The notes under the pieces: generated by a model
Database searches by the model: none
The model's input: the letters and a program-made list of their open reading frames with translations, nothing else
What the model was told of the DNA's origin: nothing
Program-made: the position numbers and the translations under genes
Shown here: in pieces, positions 1-8,099 of the stretch
Position numbering within the stretch: the first letter of the stretch is position 1
Layout: every line of letters starts with the position of its first letter
Assembly (NCBI GenBank): GCA_045539625.1
Contig: JAZQFS010000102.1
Coordinates: 1-16,848, forward strand
DNA: 16,848 nt
Source of the DNA: UMGS1387 sp045539625
GTDB taxonomy: Bacteria; Bacillota; Clostridia; Oscillospirales; CAG-382
Direction: 5' to 3'

Positions 1-2
1 AT

Positions 3-71
3 TACAGACCGCCTGTTAAAAGGTGCTATACTTTAGACGGTGGATTTGAGGACAAAAATTTAAAGTTTTAG
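3..71 (+). CDS. Possible C-terminal tail of a rightward gene (partial)
   Basis: An open frame enters from the left edge, reads 22 codons (it begins YRPPVKRCYT and ends FEDKNLKF) and stops at TAG 69-71. The stop is only about six bases before a strong rightward terminator, so some rightward transcript certainly ends here. The frame itself is too short to identify. A second frame, stopping at 34-36, is an alternative tail. I recognise no family. Confidence 0.3.
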   Translation, partial: YRPPVKRCYTLDGGFEDKNLKF

Positions 72-76
72 TTTTT

Positions 77-107
77 AAGGCTATCTCTCTTTGAGATAGC
101 TTTTTTT
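77..107 (+). terminator. Rho-independent terminator of a gene left of the window
   Basis: A perfect 8-bp stem (GCTATCTC 80-87 with GAGATAGC 93-100) and a 5-nt loop are followed by seven T at 101-107. The T-tract is on the + strand only, so it ends a rightward transcript entering from outside the window. Confidence 0.85.
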
Positions 108-140
108 ATGATGCTTTATGTATAAAAAAGCCTTTATCAA

Positions 141-176
141 AGTAAAAACGCCAACCGTTATTTGGTTGGCGTTTTG
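141..176 (-). terminator. Terminator of pgi
   Basis: A 12-bp stem pairs 145-156 with 164-175 (core CGCCAACC/GGTTGGCG), with a 7-nt loop. On the minus strand it is followed by a short T run. It lies about 60 bases past the pgi stop codon. The A/T base of the stem makes it potentially bidirectional. Confidence 0.8.
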
Positions 177-234
177 GCTAACTTAGATTTTAACCCAAAG
201 CAGGGACTCGAATTTGCTGTCGGGCTTTTCCGAC

Positions 235-1575
235 TTACATTCTTGCTTCAAGCTCTTTTCTTCTCTTTTCGTTTTCTTCACCGGGTTTTCCCAAAAGTGC
301 AAACATATTCTTTTTATACGCTTCAACACCGGGCTGATTAAAGGGATTTACACCCAGAATATAGCCTGATGCCGCACATGCAAGCTCGAAGAAGTATACG
401 GTAAAGCCATAGTCATATTCGCTTCTTGAGGGAATTTCAATCACAATGTTAGGAACATTTCCGTCGGTATGAGCGAAAAGTGTTGCAAGATAAGCCTTCT
501 TATTAACCTCGTCAAGCTGATGACCTGTAAGGAAGTTAAGCTTATCTACATTCTGAGGATCGTCAGGAATAACAACCTCTGCATTCTGCTTTTCAATATC
601 AACAACGGTTTCGAAAATGTTTCTCTGACCTTCCTGTACAATCTGACCGAGAGAATGAAGGTCTGTTGAATAAATTACGGATGCAGGGAAAATACCCTTG
701 CCGTCCTTACCTTCACTTTCGCCGAAGAGCTGCTTCCACCATTCGTTCATATACTGGTAAGCAGGCTCATAGCAAGCCATAATTTCAAGTGCCTTGCCCT
801 TATTATAAAGCGCATTTCTGAGAACTGCGTACTTATATGCGTTATTCTTTTCGATGTCGCAAACAGAAAGCTCATCGTATGCCGCCTTTGCACCGCGCAT
901 AATTTCGTCAATATCGCAGCCGGCAACAGCTATTGGGAGAAGTCCGCAGGCAGTGAGTACAGAGTATCTGCCGCCTACATCGTCGGGAATGACGAAGGTT
1001 TCATAGCCCATATCGTCGCTGAATTGCTTAAGTGTTCCTCTTGCTTTATCGGTTGTTGCAAAGATTCTTTCCTTTGCACCTTCCTTGCCGTACTTCTCTT
1101 CAAGAAGTCCGCGGAAGATTCTGAATGCTACTGCAGGCTCTGTTGTTGTGCCTGACTTTGAAATAACATTAACACAGAAATCCTTGCCTTCGCAAAGTGC
1201 AATTGTTTCGGAAAGTGCTGCGGGGCTGATGGAATTTCCTATAAAGTATATTTCAGGTGTATCCTTCTTAAGAAGGTTATAGTTGGGAGACTTGATATAT
1301 TCAATTGCAGCTCTCGCACCGAGGTATGAGCCGCCGATACCGATGACGATAAGTACATCGCTTGTATCCTGAATTTTCTTTGCTGCCTTCTTGATTCTTT
1401 GGAATTCTTCCTTATCGTAATCTACGGGAAGAGAGTGCCAGCCGAGAAAATCGCTGCCTTCTCCTGTTTTATTTACAATTTTGTCGTGAGCTGCTTCAAG
1501 TGCGGGGATAAGTGCCTTGATTTCTTCTTCGCTTACAAAGCCTTTAACAAATTTGTCGTTACACTTAATTGACAT
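235..1575 (-). CDS. pgi: Glucose-6-phosphate isomerase
   Basis: Cytoplasmic enzyme interconverting glucose 6-phosphate and fructose 6-phosphate in glycolysis and gluconeogenesis. At 446 residues it has the usual length of the short bacterial PGI form. Seen in order: GIGGS (79-83) and SKSGTT (139-144) of the two SIS sugar-phosphate folds, the signature GGRYS (201-205), GESEGK (285-290) with the likely catalytic Glu, the STDLHS segment with the likely catalytic His307, and the C-terminal signature PFNQPGVE (411-418) followed by the likely catalytic Lys421 or Lys422. The start is supported by GGAGG at 1585-1589, nine bases upstream of the ATG. The gene has its own sigma-A promoter and a terminator after its TAA. 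It lies 112 bases downstream of the carboxypeptidase gene on the same strand with no clear terminator between, so some read-through is possible. Identification is secure. Confidence 0.97.
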   Translation of the reverse strand: MSIKCNDKFVKGFVSEEEIKALIPALEAAHDKIVNKTGEGSDFLGWHSLPVDYDKEEFQRIKKAAKKIQDTSDVLIVIGIGGSYLGARAAIEYIKSPNYNLLKKDTPEIYFIGNSISPAALSETIALCEGKDFCVNVISKSGTTTEPAVAFRIFRGLLEEKYGKEGAKERIFATTDKARGTLKQFSDDMGYETFVIPDDVGGRYSVLTACGLLPIAVAGCDIDEIMRGAKAAYDELSVCDIEKNNAYKYAVLRNALYNKGKALEIMACYEPAYQYMNEWWKQLFGESEGKDGKGIFPASVIYSTDLHSLGQIVQEGQRNIFETVVDIEKQNAEVVIPDDPQNVDKLNFLTGHQLDEVNKKAYLATLFAHTDGNVPNIVIEIPSRSEYDYGFTVYFFELACAASGYILGVNPFNQPGVEAYKKNMFALLGKPGEENEKRRKELEARM

Positions 1576-1606
1576 CCTACAGTACCTCCAATATCAATAT
1601 GAGATT

Positions 1607-1635
1607 ATTATACCCATACCGAACAGCTAAAGCAA
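1607..1635 (-). promoter_or_regulatory. Sigma-A promoter of pgi
   Basis: On the minus strand, a -35 of TTGCTT (1630-1635) and a perfect -10 TATAAT (1607-1612) are separated by exactly 17 bases. It lies just upstream of the pgi ribosome binding site. Transcription would begin near 1600. Confidence 0.8.
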
Positions 1636-1638
1636 TGT

Positions 1639-1683
1639 CATTTTGTAACATTTTTCGTCGAAAAAACTCATTTGTTAACATTT
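1639..1683. repeat. Direct-repeat pair flanking a palindrome upstream of the pgi promoter
   Basis: CATTTTGTAACATTT (1639-1653) and CATTTGTTAACATTT (1669-1683) match at 13 of 15 positions and are exactly 30 bases apart, about three helical turns. Between them, overlapping the first copy, is a perfect palindrome TTTTTCG-T-CGAAAAA (1651-1665). The block abuts the pgi -35 on its upstream side, where an activator could sit. The arrangement is seen directly; a role as an operator is inference. I do not recognise the motif. Confidence 0.4.
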
Positions 1684-1687
1684 GTGC

Positions 1688-2818
1688 TTATCTTACCGTT
1701 ATACACCTTCCCAGAAGCAGCAAAAACAAATCCTTAAAGGAAAGTCTTTCTACATCATTCTTTGACACAACATCAAGCTCGGCAATCTTAACTCCGTCAA
1801 GATAGTACATTACTTTGCCAAGCTTCTCATTCTTTTTCACGGGAGCATTTACCCATAGTGGTATTTCAGTTTCGCTTGTGATTTTACTTTCTTTACCCTT
1901 TTGTATCAAAATGTTGTTTTGTAACACTTCATATTCAAGAAAAGGAACGTCTGCACCTTTCACCTTTACCTTTGGAAGCTCCGGCAAAACGGGAGTATAA
2001 AGCGAATAATTGGCAAAACCGAAATCAAGCAGTTTTTTTGCATCGGCAAAGCGTTTATCACTGCTTTCGCTTTTCATGACAGCCGCAATAAGGCTCATAT
2101 TACCTCTCTGTGCCGTCGCAGACATACAATACAGTGCAGACGAGGTATACCCCGTCTTCATACCTGTTGCTCCGTTATAAAAGCGAACAAGCTTATTTGT
2201 ATTTGTTATCCCGAATTCTCCCCCGCGAAGCGTATCCATCCATATTTTTGTGTAATCAAACACGGCTGTATGCTTATAAAGCTCTCGTGTCATTATTGCA
2301 ATATCACGGGCTGTGGTATAATGGTTTTCCACAGGAAGTCCCGTGCTGTTTGAAAAGTGAGTGTTTGTCATACCAAGTTCATGTGCACGCTCATTCATTT
2401 TTGCAACAAAGCTTTCCTCCGAGCCGCACACAAGCTCTGCAAGTGCCACGGTACAGTCATTTGCCGAAGCCACGACAACTGCCTTCAGCATTTCATTTAC
2501 CGTCATTGTTTCACCGGGCTCAAGCCATATCTGTGAGCCTCCCATGGAAGAAGCATATTCGCTTGCACAAACCTCTGTATTAAGGTCAAATTTTCCCTCA
2601 TCCATTGCTTCAAAAACAAGGATTAACGACATAATTTTAGTTACCGATGCAGGCTCAAGCTTTTCATCGGCGTTCTTTTCATACAGCACATTTCCCGTTG
2701 AGGTTTCCATAAGGCAGGCAGAGGCACTGTTAAGCTGAAGCTCCGAAGCGTTACACAACAAAGAAAATGCGAGCATTATACACAATACTATTATCGGTGC
2801 AAGTGTAATTTTTTTCAT
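1688..2818 (-). CDS. D-alanyl-D-alanine carboxypeptidase (PBP5/DacF family)
   Basis: Secreted, membrane-attached penicillin-binding protein (peptidase S11) that removes the terminal D-Ala from peptidoglycan stem peptides. The N-terminus is a signal peptide (KK, then a hydrophobic run to about residue 22). Counting from the ATG at 2818, the active-site motifs are SVTK (58-61), SAN (118-120) and KTG (221-223), in the right order and spacing. A C-terminal beta domain follows, and the protein ends in a hydrophobic or amphipathic stretch (FKDLFLLLLG), as expected for a family membrane anchor. The open frame can begin at an ATG at 2824, but AGGAGG directly abuts that codon. The ATG at 2818 has correct 6-base spacing, giving 376 residues. 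The B. subtilis equivalents are dacA, dacB and dacF. I cannot tell the paralogue, so I leave the symbol blank. Confidence 0.93.
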   Translation of the reverse strand: MKKITLAPIIVLCIMLAFSLLCNASELQLNSASACLMETSTGNVLYEKNADEKLEPASVTKIMSLILVFEAMDEGKFDLNTEVCASEYASSMGGSQIWLEPGETMTVNEMLKAVVVASANDCTVALAELVCGSEESFVAKMNERAHELGMTNTHFSNSTGLPVENHYTTARDIAIMTRELYKHTAVFDYTKIWMDTLRGGEFGITNTNKLVRFYNGATGMKTGYTSSALYCMSATAQRGNMSLIAAVMKSESSDKRFADAKKLLDFGFANYSLYTPVLPELPKVKVKGADVPFLEYEVLQNNILIQKGKESKITSETEIPLWVNAPVKKNEKLGKVMYYLDGVKIAELDVVSKNDVERLSFKDLFLLLLGRCITVR

Positions 2819-2824
2819 ATGCAT

Positions 2825-2830
2825 CCTCCT
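2825..2830 (-). promoter_or_regulatory. Ribosome binding site deciding the carboxypeptidase start
   Basis: AGGAGG on the minus strand directly touches the ATG at 2824 (zero spacing) but is six bases from the ATG at 2818. The second ATG is therefore the likely start. Confidence 0.8.
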
Positions 2831-2929
2831 AAACTTTTCTATAAAACATTATTATTTGCACTTTTAAAAAATATTCCCTTACGGTCAATAATTTACAGCA
2901 GATTAACAAAATAACTGCTCCGATTTTCA

Positions 2930-2958
2930 TTGACAATGCCTTGGTAATGTGGTAAACT
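2930..2958 (+). promoter_or_regulatory. Promoter of the aldo/keto reductase operon, with a dyad in its spacer
   Basis: A perfect -35 TTGACA (2930-2935), a 17-base spacer and a -10-like TAAACT (2953-2958) lie upstream of the reductase. The spacer region carries an imperfect inverted repeat, ACAATGCC-TT-GGTAATGT (2933-2950), with six of eight arm positions paired. A dyad between -35 and -10 is where MerR-type activators bind, or where a repressor could block polymerase. The promoter is well supported. The operator role is inference, and no regulator gene is adjacent. Confidence 0.6.
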
Positions 2959-2997
2959 TTTAGTGAATACAAACAGTGAAAGAAGGTTAGTTAACAT

Positions 2998-4110
2998 ATG
3001 AAAAAATTAGGATTCGGATTTATGCGTCTTCCTGTTTTAAACAAGGATGACATGACAACAATAGATTACGAAGCAGTATGTAAAATGGTAGACTGTTTTA
3101 TGGAAAACGGCTTTACATATTTTGACACGGCACAGGTTTACCACGAAGGCTTTTCCGAGGTTGCCGTAAATAAATGTCTTACAAGCAGGTACAAGAGAGA
3201 GGACTATTTTCTTGCAGACAAGTTAACCTTATGGGTTGTGGGCGGTGCCGACAAAATGCAAAGCTTCTTTGACAGGCAGCTTGAGACCTGCGGTGTTACA
3301 TACTTTGACAACTATCTTATTCACAACCTCGGTGTCAAAAACTACGAGCAGGCAAAAGAATACGATGCCTTCAACTTTGTCCGCAAGCTAAAGGCTGAAG
3401 GAAAAATCAAGGCGTTCGGCTTTTCCTATCATGACAACGCAGAGCTTTTAGATGTAATTCTCACCGAACAGCCCGATGTTGACTACGTTCAGCTTCAGGT
3501 AAACTATATGGACTGGAACAACGACGGAGTTCAGTCAAGAAAATGCTGTGAGGTTGCCTCAAAGCACGGCAAAAAGATTATTATTATGGAGCCTGTTAAG
3601 GGCGGCACACTTGCAAATGTGCCCGACAAAGCAAAAGAGCTTTTATCAGGTATTGACAAAACAGCTTCGGTTGCAAGCTGGGCAATTCGCTTTGCGGCAA
3701 GCGTCAAGGACGCAGCAATGGTACTCAGCGGCATGAGCAATATGGAGCAGTTATGTGACAACATAAGCTATATGAAGGACTTTGTACCGCTTTCCGCCGA
3801 GGAAACAAAGGCAGTATTCAGGGTTGTTGACATTATCAACGAGGTTTCTCCCATTCCCTGCACAGGCTGCAGATACTGTGTTGACGGCTGTCCCATGAAG
3901 GTAAGTATTCCCGAATGCTTCTCACTCTACAACGCCGACCTTATGTACAAGGAAAACTTCTTCTCCCCCCACGAAGAAATCTATGACAATATTCCCGACA
4001 ACAACAAGGCAAGCGCCTGCATCGGATGCGGTCAGTGCGAGGCGGCGTGTCCTCAGCATTTAAAGATTACAGAGCTTTTAAAGGAAGTAACAAAGCGTTT
4101 TGAACAATAA
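2998..4110 (+). CDS. Aldo/keto reductase with C-terminal two-[4Fe-4S] ferredoxin domain
   Basis: Cytoplasmic oxidoreductase; substrate unknown. Residues 1-275 form an AKR barrel with the tetrad D43 (in YFDTA), Y48, K75 (in ADKL) and H109 (in LIHN), all present. Residues 285-355 carry two complete cluster motifs, C288-C291-C294-C298P and C341-C344-C347-C351P, as in bacterial ferredoxins. This fusion is common in anaerobic Clostridia and suggests electron exchange with a ferredoxin pool rather than simple NADPH chemistry; that is inference. The ATG at 2998 is preceded by AGAAGG (2981-2986), 11 bases away. The stop is 26 bases before the GH106-type gene, so the two are almost certainly one operon. 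A possible job is redox processing of a sugar or aglycone released by the hydrolase. Confidence 0.92.
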   Translation: MKKLGFGFMRLPVLNKDDMTTIDYEAVCKMVDCFMENGFTYFDTAQVYHEGFSEVAVNKCLTSRYKREDYFLADKLTLWVVGGADKMQSFFDRQLETCGVTYFDNYLIHNLGVKNYEQAKEYDAFNFVRKLKAEGKIKAFGFSYHDNAELLDVILTEQPDVDYVQLQVNYMDWNNDGVQSRKCCEVASKHGKKIIIMEPVKGGTLANVPDKAKELLSGIDKTASVASWAIRFAASVKDAAMVLSGMSNMEQLCDNISYMKDFVPLSAEETKAVFRVVDIINEVSPIPCTGCRYCVDGCPMKVSIPECFSLYNADLMYKENFFSPHEEIYDNIPDNNKASACIGCGQCEAACPQHLKITELLKEVTKRFEQ

Positions 4111-4136
4111 TTCAAGCATAAAAAGGAGACACAGCC

Positions 4137-7100
4137 ATGATTTACAAGAAAAATTCGTCAAAAGAGCTTGACTTAAAGCTTTTTGAAAATCCCACAAGCG
4201 AATACAGAGGCACTCCCTTCTGGTCTTGGAACTGCAAGCTTGAAGAATCAATACTTCGCCGTCAGATAGGTTATCTTCAGGAAATGGGCTTCGGCGGTTT
4301 TCATATGCATTCAAGAAGAGGTATGGGTACAGAATATCTCGGCGAAGATTTTATGAATATGGTAAAAGCTTGTACGGACGAAGCAAAGAAAAGAGAAATG
4401 CTGTCCTGGCTTTACGATGAGGACACCTGGCCAAGCGGTTTTGCAGGCGGATATGTTACCAAAAATCCCGTTTACAGAAAAAGATACATTACGTTGCTTC
4501 ATGAATCGGCAGAATTCAAAAGACCTGTTCTTGAAAAGGATGAGGCTTTACTAAAAGGTGAAGCGTATCACGTTGCATCTTTTGATGTTGAGCTTAACTC
4601 AAAGGGCGAAATCTTAAGCTACAAAAAAATCGGCTTTGATGAAAAAGCCGTACATGAAAAGTGGAATTTTCTTTCAAGAGCCATGGACCCTGTAGGCAGA
4701 TTCAACGACGAAACATATGTTGATATTCTGAACAAGGATGCTATTGACGAGTTTATCAAGATTACACACGAAAAGTATTATGAAACCGTAGGTGAAGAAT
4801 TCGGAAAGGTTGTTCCTGCTATTTTCACCGATGAGCCGCAATGCCACATAGCAACTCTTTTTAAACACGCAAACTCGGTTACAGATACTTTCATGCTTGC
4901 GTGGACACCCAATGCACCTGAAATGTTCAAGGAAGCTTACGAATACGATATTGTGGAAAAGCTGCCCGAGCTTGCATGGAATCTTGCAGAGGGTAGAATT
5001 TCCAAAGCAAGGTATCACTTCTACGACTTTTTATCCGAAAGCTTTGCAAAAGCCTTCAATGAAAATATCGGTGAATGGTGCGACAAGCACGGCATTGCCC
5101 TGACAGGACACCTTATGCACGAGGACAATCTTTCCGTTCAGACAGCAGCCGTTGTTGACTGTATGCGTCAGTACAAGGGCTATGCTCTTCCCGGTATTGA
5201 TACACTTTCCGACAAAATACTCATAAATACCGCAAAGCAGGCTCAGTCTGCGTCTCACCAGTATGGCAGAGAAGGCGTTTTATCCGAGCTTTACGGCGTA
5301 ACAGGCTGGGAATTTGATTTCAGAGGTCACAAGGCACAGGGCGACTGGGAGGCAGCTTTAGGCGTAACAGTCCGTGTTCCCCACCTTGCCTGGGTTTCAA
5401 TGGCAGGCGATGCAAAGCGTGATTATCCTGCTTCCATTTTCTATCAGTCACCGTGGTACAAGGAATACAAGTACATAGAAGACCATTTTTCAAGAGTAAA
5501 TACGGCTGTCACACGAGGCAAGCCCTATGTTAAAATCGGCGTTATACACCCCGTGGAAAGCCGCTGGATAAATATGGGACCTTCTGACTGTGTAAGCACA
5601 AAGGTAAACGTTCTTGAAGACAACTTTGCAAAGCTTGCAAAATGGCTTACACTCAACACTCTTGACTTTGACTATATCTGTGAAGCAACTCTTCCCGAGC
5701 TTTACAAGGCTGACACAGGCAAAATCTTTACCGTCGGTGAAATGGGCTACAGCACCGTTATTGTTCCTGCACTTGAAACTATACGTTCAACTACTCTTAA
5801 GGCGCTTGAAAAGTACATTGCAGGCGGCGGACGTGTTATTTTCCTCGGCGAGTGTCCCTCTTATGTTGATGCAGGCGAAGACAACAGCTATGCAAAGAAG
5901 GTATTTGCAAAAGCTTGTGCTCTCCCCTTCAGCAAGACTGACATCTTAAATGCACTTGAATGTGAAAGATTTATAGAAATCACCGACAGCACAGGTGCTC
6001 CCTTTGAAAGATATTTATCCAACATACGTGACGACGGCGATTGCTACTGGGCTTTCCTCGGCTTTGGCGTTAAGACCTATGCCAACGACAACAGAAACGG
6101 TGCACGTGCTGTTCAGCTTCCTCAAGGCTTCAATCTCAAAATCAAGATTTACGGTGAGGTAACACCGCTTCTTTACAACACCCTTAACGGCAAGGTTGAA
6201 GAAATAAGCTACAAATACGAAAACGGCAACACCTACATTTACCGTACAGTAAGCCTGCAGGACAGCTTACTCTTAAAGCTTAACAAATGCAAAGGCAACG
6301 GTGCAAGTGCCGAAGTTGACAGAGTTGGAGGCAAGCAAGTTGTTCTCGGAGGTATTCACGAGTATACTCTTGACGAGCCCAACGTACTTATTCTTGACAA
6401 GGCGCAGTTTTCACTTGACGGCGGCGAATTTGAGCCCGAAGAAGAAATTCTCAGACTTGACTCTATCTGCCGCAGCCGCATCAACATGAAAACAAAGGGT
6501 GAAATGCCTCAGCCTTGGGTTTATCCCGACGAAAAGAGCGGACATTATATTACCCTGAAATTCAACTTCGACAGCGACATTGAATACACAGGTGCAAAAA
6601 TAGCAATGGAAGACGCCGAAAAGCACGAAATCACCTTCAACGGTGAAAGAATTATTCCCGAAATTGACGGCTGGTATGTTGACGAGGACATAAAGACCTT
6701 CACCATTCCGAAGATTGTAAAGGGCACAAACGAGCTTATTGTAAAGCTCAGTCTTGACCTTCGTTCCAACACCGAAAACTGCTATATTTTAGGCGATTTC
6801 GGTGTAAAGGTTATGGGAAGCGTTGCCAAGATTGTTGAAAAAGAAGACAAAATCGGTTATGCTCCCACATATATGCAGTCACTTCCCTTCTACGGCGGAA
6901 ACATTGTCTACCACAACGATATTGAAACGCCTGACTGCGACTTATATGTTCAGGTAAGCTACTACAAGGGTGCACTTGTAAAGGTTTATCTTGACGGCGA
7001 GGATGCGGGCAACATTGTCTTCTCTCCCTACAGGCTTAAAATAGGTGATGTCAAAGCAGGCAAGCACAAGCTTGACATCAAGCTCTTCGGCTACAGGCTC

Positions 7101-7253
7101 AACACCTTCGGCGGTCTTCACAACACCGTTGACGAGCACACCTGGCAGGGCCCCGGTTACTTCAGAAGCGGAAACGAGGAATGGAGCTATGAATATATGC
7201 TTCGCAAGATGGGTATTCTTTCGGCACCTGTTGTGACGGTTAAGGAAAAATAA
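4137..7253 (+). CDS. GH106-type glycoside hydrolase (alpha-L-rhamnosidase-like)
   Basis: A 1038-residue protein that I assign to the glycosyl hydrolase 106 group, whose characterised members are alpha-L-rhamnosidases. The N-terminus has the family hallmark (YRGTPFWSWN at 23-32, then GFGGFHMHSR at 51-60 and YDEDTWPSG at 93-101). Candidate catalytic or metal-site acids are E233 in FTDEPQ and E384 in LSELYG, with GHLMHED (324-330) between them. The C-terminal third is all-beta. There is no signal peptide, unlike many secreted GH106 enzymes, so it should act in the cytoplasm on imported oligosaccharides or glycosides. AAAGGAG lies eight bases before the ATG, and the gene is 26 bases behind the aldo/keto reductase. 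No transporter or rhamnose catabolic gene is in view. Rhamnose specificity is inferred from the family only; another deoxysugar or a uronate is possible. Confidence 0.8.
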   Translation: MIYKKNSSKELDLKLFENPTSEYRGTPFWSWNCKLEESILRRQIGYLQEMGFGGFHMHSRRGMGTEYLGEDFMNMVKACTDEAKKREMLSWLYDEDTWPSGFAGGYVTKNPVYRKRYITLLHESAEFKRPVLEKDEALLKGEAYHVASFDVELNSKGEILSYKKIGFDEKAVHEKWNFLSRAMDPVGRFNDETYVDILNKDAIDEFIKITHEKYYETVGEEFGKVVPAIFTDEPQCHIATLFKHANSVTDTFMLAWTPNAPEMFKEAYEYDIVEKLPELAWNLAEGRISKARYHFYDFLSESFAKAFNENIGEWCDKHGIALTGHLMHEDNLSVQTAAVVDCMRQYKGYALPGIDTLSDKILINTAKQAQSASHQYGREGVLSELYGVTGWEFDFRGHKAQGDWEAALGVTVRVPHLAWVSMAGDAKRDYPASIFYQSPWYKEYKYIEDHFSRVNTAVTRGKPYVKIGVIHPVESRWINMGPSDCVSTKVNVLEDNFAKLAKWLTLNTLDFDYICEATLPELYKADTGKIFTVGEMGYSTVIVPALETIRSTTLKALEKYIAGGGRVIFLGECPSYVDAGEDNSYAKKVFAKACALPFSKTDILNALECERFIEITDSTGAPFERYLSNIRDDGDCYWAFLGFGVKTYANDNRNGARAVQLPQGFNLKIKIYGEVTPLLYNTLNGKVEEISYKYENGNTYIYRTVSLQDSLLLKLNKCKGNGASAEVDRVGGKQVVLGGIHEYTLDEPNVLILDKAQFSLDGGEFEPEEEILRLDSICRSRINMKTKGEMPQPWVYPDEKSGHYITLKFNFDSDIEYTGAKIAMEDAEKHEITFNGERIIPEIDGWYVDEDIKTFTIPKIVKGTNELIVKLSLDLRSNTENCYILGDFGVKVMGSVAKIVEKEDKIGYAPTYMQSLPFYGGNIVYHNDIETPDCDLYVQVSYYKGALVKVYLDGEDAGNIVFSPYRLKIGDVKAGKHKLDIKLFGYRLNTFGGLHNTVDEHTWQGPGYFRSGNEEWSYEYMLRKMGILSAPVVTVKEK

Positions 7254-7291
7254 AAAAACTTTCCGATACGAAAAGCCACAGTAAATATTAA

Positions 7292-7333
7292 CGGCTGAGT
7301 CAGCATTTCTGCTTTTTGACTCAGCCGCATTTT
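7292..7333 (+). terminator. Terminator of the GH106 operon, shared with the convergent SDR gene
   Basis: An 11-bp perfect stem pairs CGGCTGAGTCA (7292-7302) with its complement (7317-7327). The loop can fold further (GCA/TGC). On the + strand it is followed by CATTTTTATT. It lies between two converging genes (stops at 7253 and 7339) and probably works in both directions, better rightward. Confidence 0.8.
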
Positions 7334-7338
7334 TATTA

Positions 7339-8076
7339 TTAAAGCTTTTTTCTGCACCCGTCAATCTGGATATTCTGTCCTGAAATGTAGGCTGCTTCAT
7401 CACTTGCAAGGAAGCATATGAGATTTGCGTTTTCAGCATCTGAGCCTGTACGTCCGGTATAATTCATCTCTGACGGCTGTGTATGGTTTACATCGGGAAT
7501 ATCCGCAGGACTTACCGTTCCAGGTGACACGCTGTTAACCACAACACCTTTGTCCGACACCTCTTTTGCAAGTGCCTTTGTCATCGAGATAAGCGCCCCC
7601 TTGGTTGCGGAATAATGAACCATCATTGCGTTGCCGTATACACCTGCAACGGAGGCAACATTGATTATACGTCCGTATTTTCTTTCTATCATTCCCGAAA
7701 GAACAGCCTTTGTGAAGTACACAACTCCCATTATGTTTACATCAAGGTATTTACGCCATTCATCGGTAGAGGTTTCCACAAAAGACGAATGACATCTCCA
7801 CAATGCCGCATTATTTACAAGAATATCAATCTTGCCGAATTTTTCTTCCGCTTTCTTTGCAACGTCATAAACAGCCTTTTCATCGCTTACGTCACAAACA
7901 CAGGCAAGAATTTTATCTCCGTAATCGGAGAGCTCATTCTTTAACTTTTCAAGAGTTTCGGCGTTATAGTCAACCAGCACAAGGCTTGCTCCGTCCTTTG
8001 CCATCTGCAAAGCAACAGCACGTCCGATTCCTACTGCCGCACCTGTAATAAGTGCTGTTTTATTTTCAAATCTCAT
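7339..8076 (-). CDS. SDR-family NAD(P)-dependent oxidoreductase
   Basis: Classical short-chain dehydrogenase/reductase of 245 residues. Counting from the ATG at 8076: the cofactor motif TGAAVGIG (11-18), Asp36 at the end of the second strand (favouring NAD over NADP), NNAA (88-91), Asn114, and the catalytic Ser142-Tyr155-Lys159 (YSATK). It ends in the usual SGQNIQIDG stretch. The substrate cannot be read from sequence; FabG-like ketoreductases, sugar or polyol dehydrogenases and hydroxysteroid dehydrogenases all share this form. An in-frame GTG at 8085 overlaps the ribosome binding site AAGGGG, so the ATG eight bases downstream of that site is preferred. The gene has its own promoter carrying a dyad, and upstream the MATE gene ends in a terminator, so it is a single-gene unit. 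Confidence 0.93.
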   Translation of the reverse strand: MRFENKTALITGAAVGIGRAVALQMAKDGASLVLVDYNAETLEKLKNELSDYGDKILACVCDVSDEKAVYDVAKKAEEKFGKIDILVNNAALWRCHSSFVETSTDEWRKYLDVNIMGVVYFTKAVLSGMIERKYGRIINVASVAGVYGNAMMVHYSATKGALISMTKALAKEVSDKGVVVNSVSPGTVSPADIPDVNHTQPSEMNYTGRTGSDAENANLICFLASDEAAYISGQNIQIDGCRKKL

Positions 8077-8084
8077 ATTCTGCA

Positions 8085-8090
8085 CCCCTT
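8085..8090 (-). promoter_or_regulatory. Ribosome binding site deciding the SDR start
   Basis: AAGGGG (minus strand) overlaps the first base of the candidate GTG start at 8085 and stands eight bases before the ATG at 8076, so the ATG is used. Confidence 0.75.
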
Positions 8091-8099
8091 TCAGTTACA

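Noticed and set aside
195..232. T-loop-like string TTCGAGTCCC on the minus strand, suggesting a tRNA downstream of pgi
   Set aside because: No matching 5-bp T stem, no anticodon arm and no acceptor stem can be formed around it.
2110..2583. 157-codon rightward open frame opposite the carboxypeptidase gene
   Set aside because: It lies wholly antisense to a well-identified gene, has no ribosome binding site, and its composition is that of a mirrored coding sequence.
2831..2900. A leftward promoter for the carboxypeptidase gene based on TTGACC near 2881-2888
   Set aside because: No acceptable -10 stands 16-18 bases downstream; a promoter must exist here, but I cannot place it.
6942..7439. 165-codon leftward frame spanning the GH106 end and the SDR end
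   Set aside because: It overlaps two convergent real genes and the terminator between them, and has no ribosome binding site or family resemblance.
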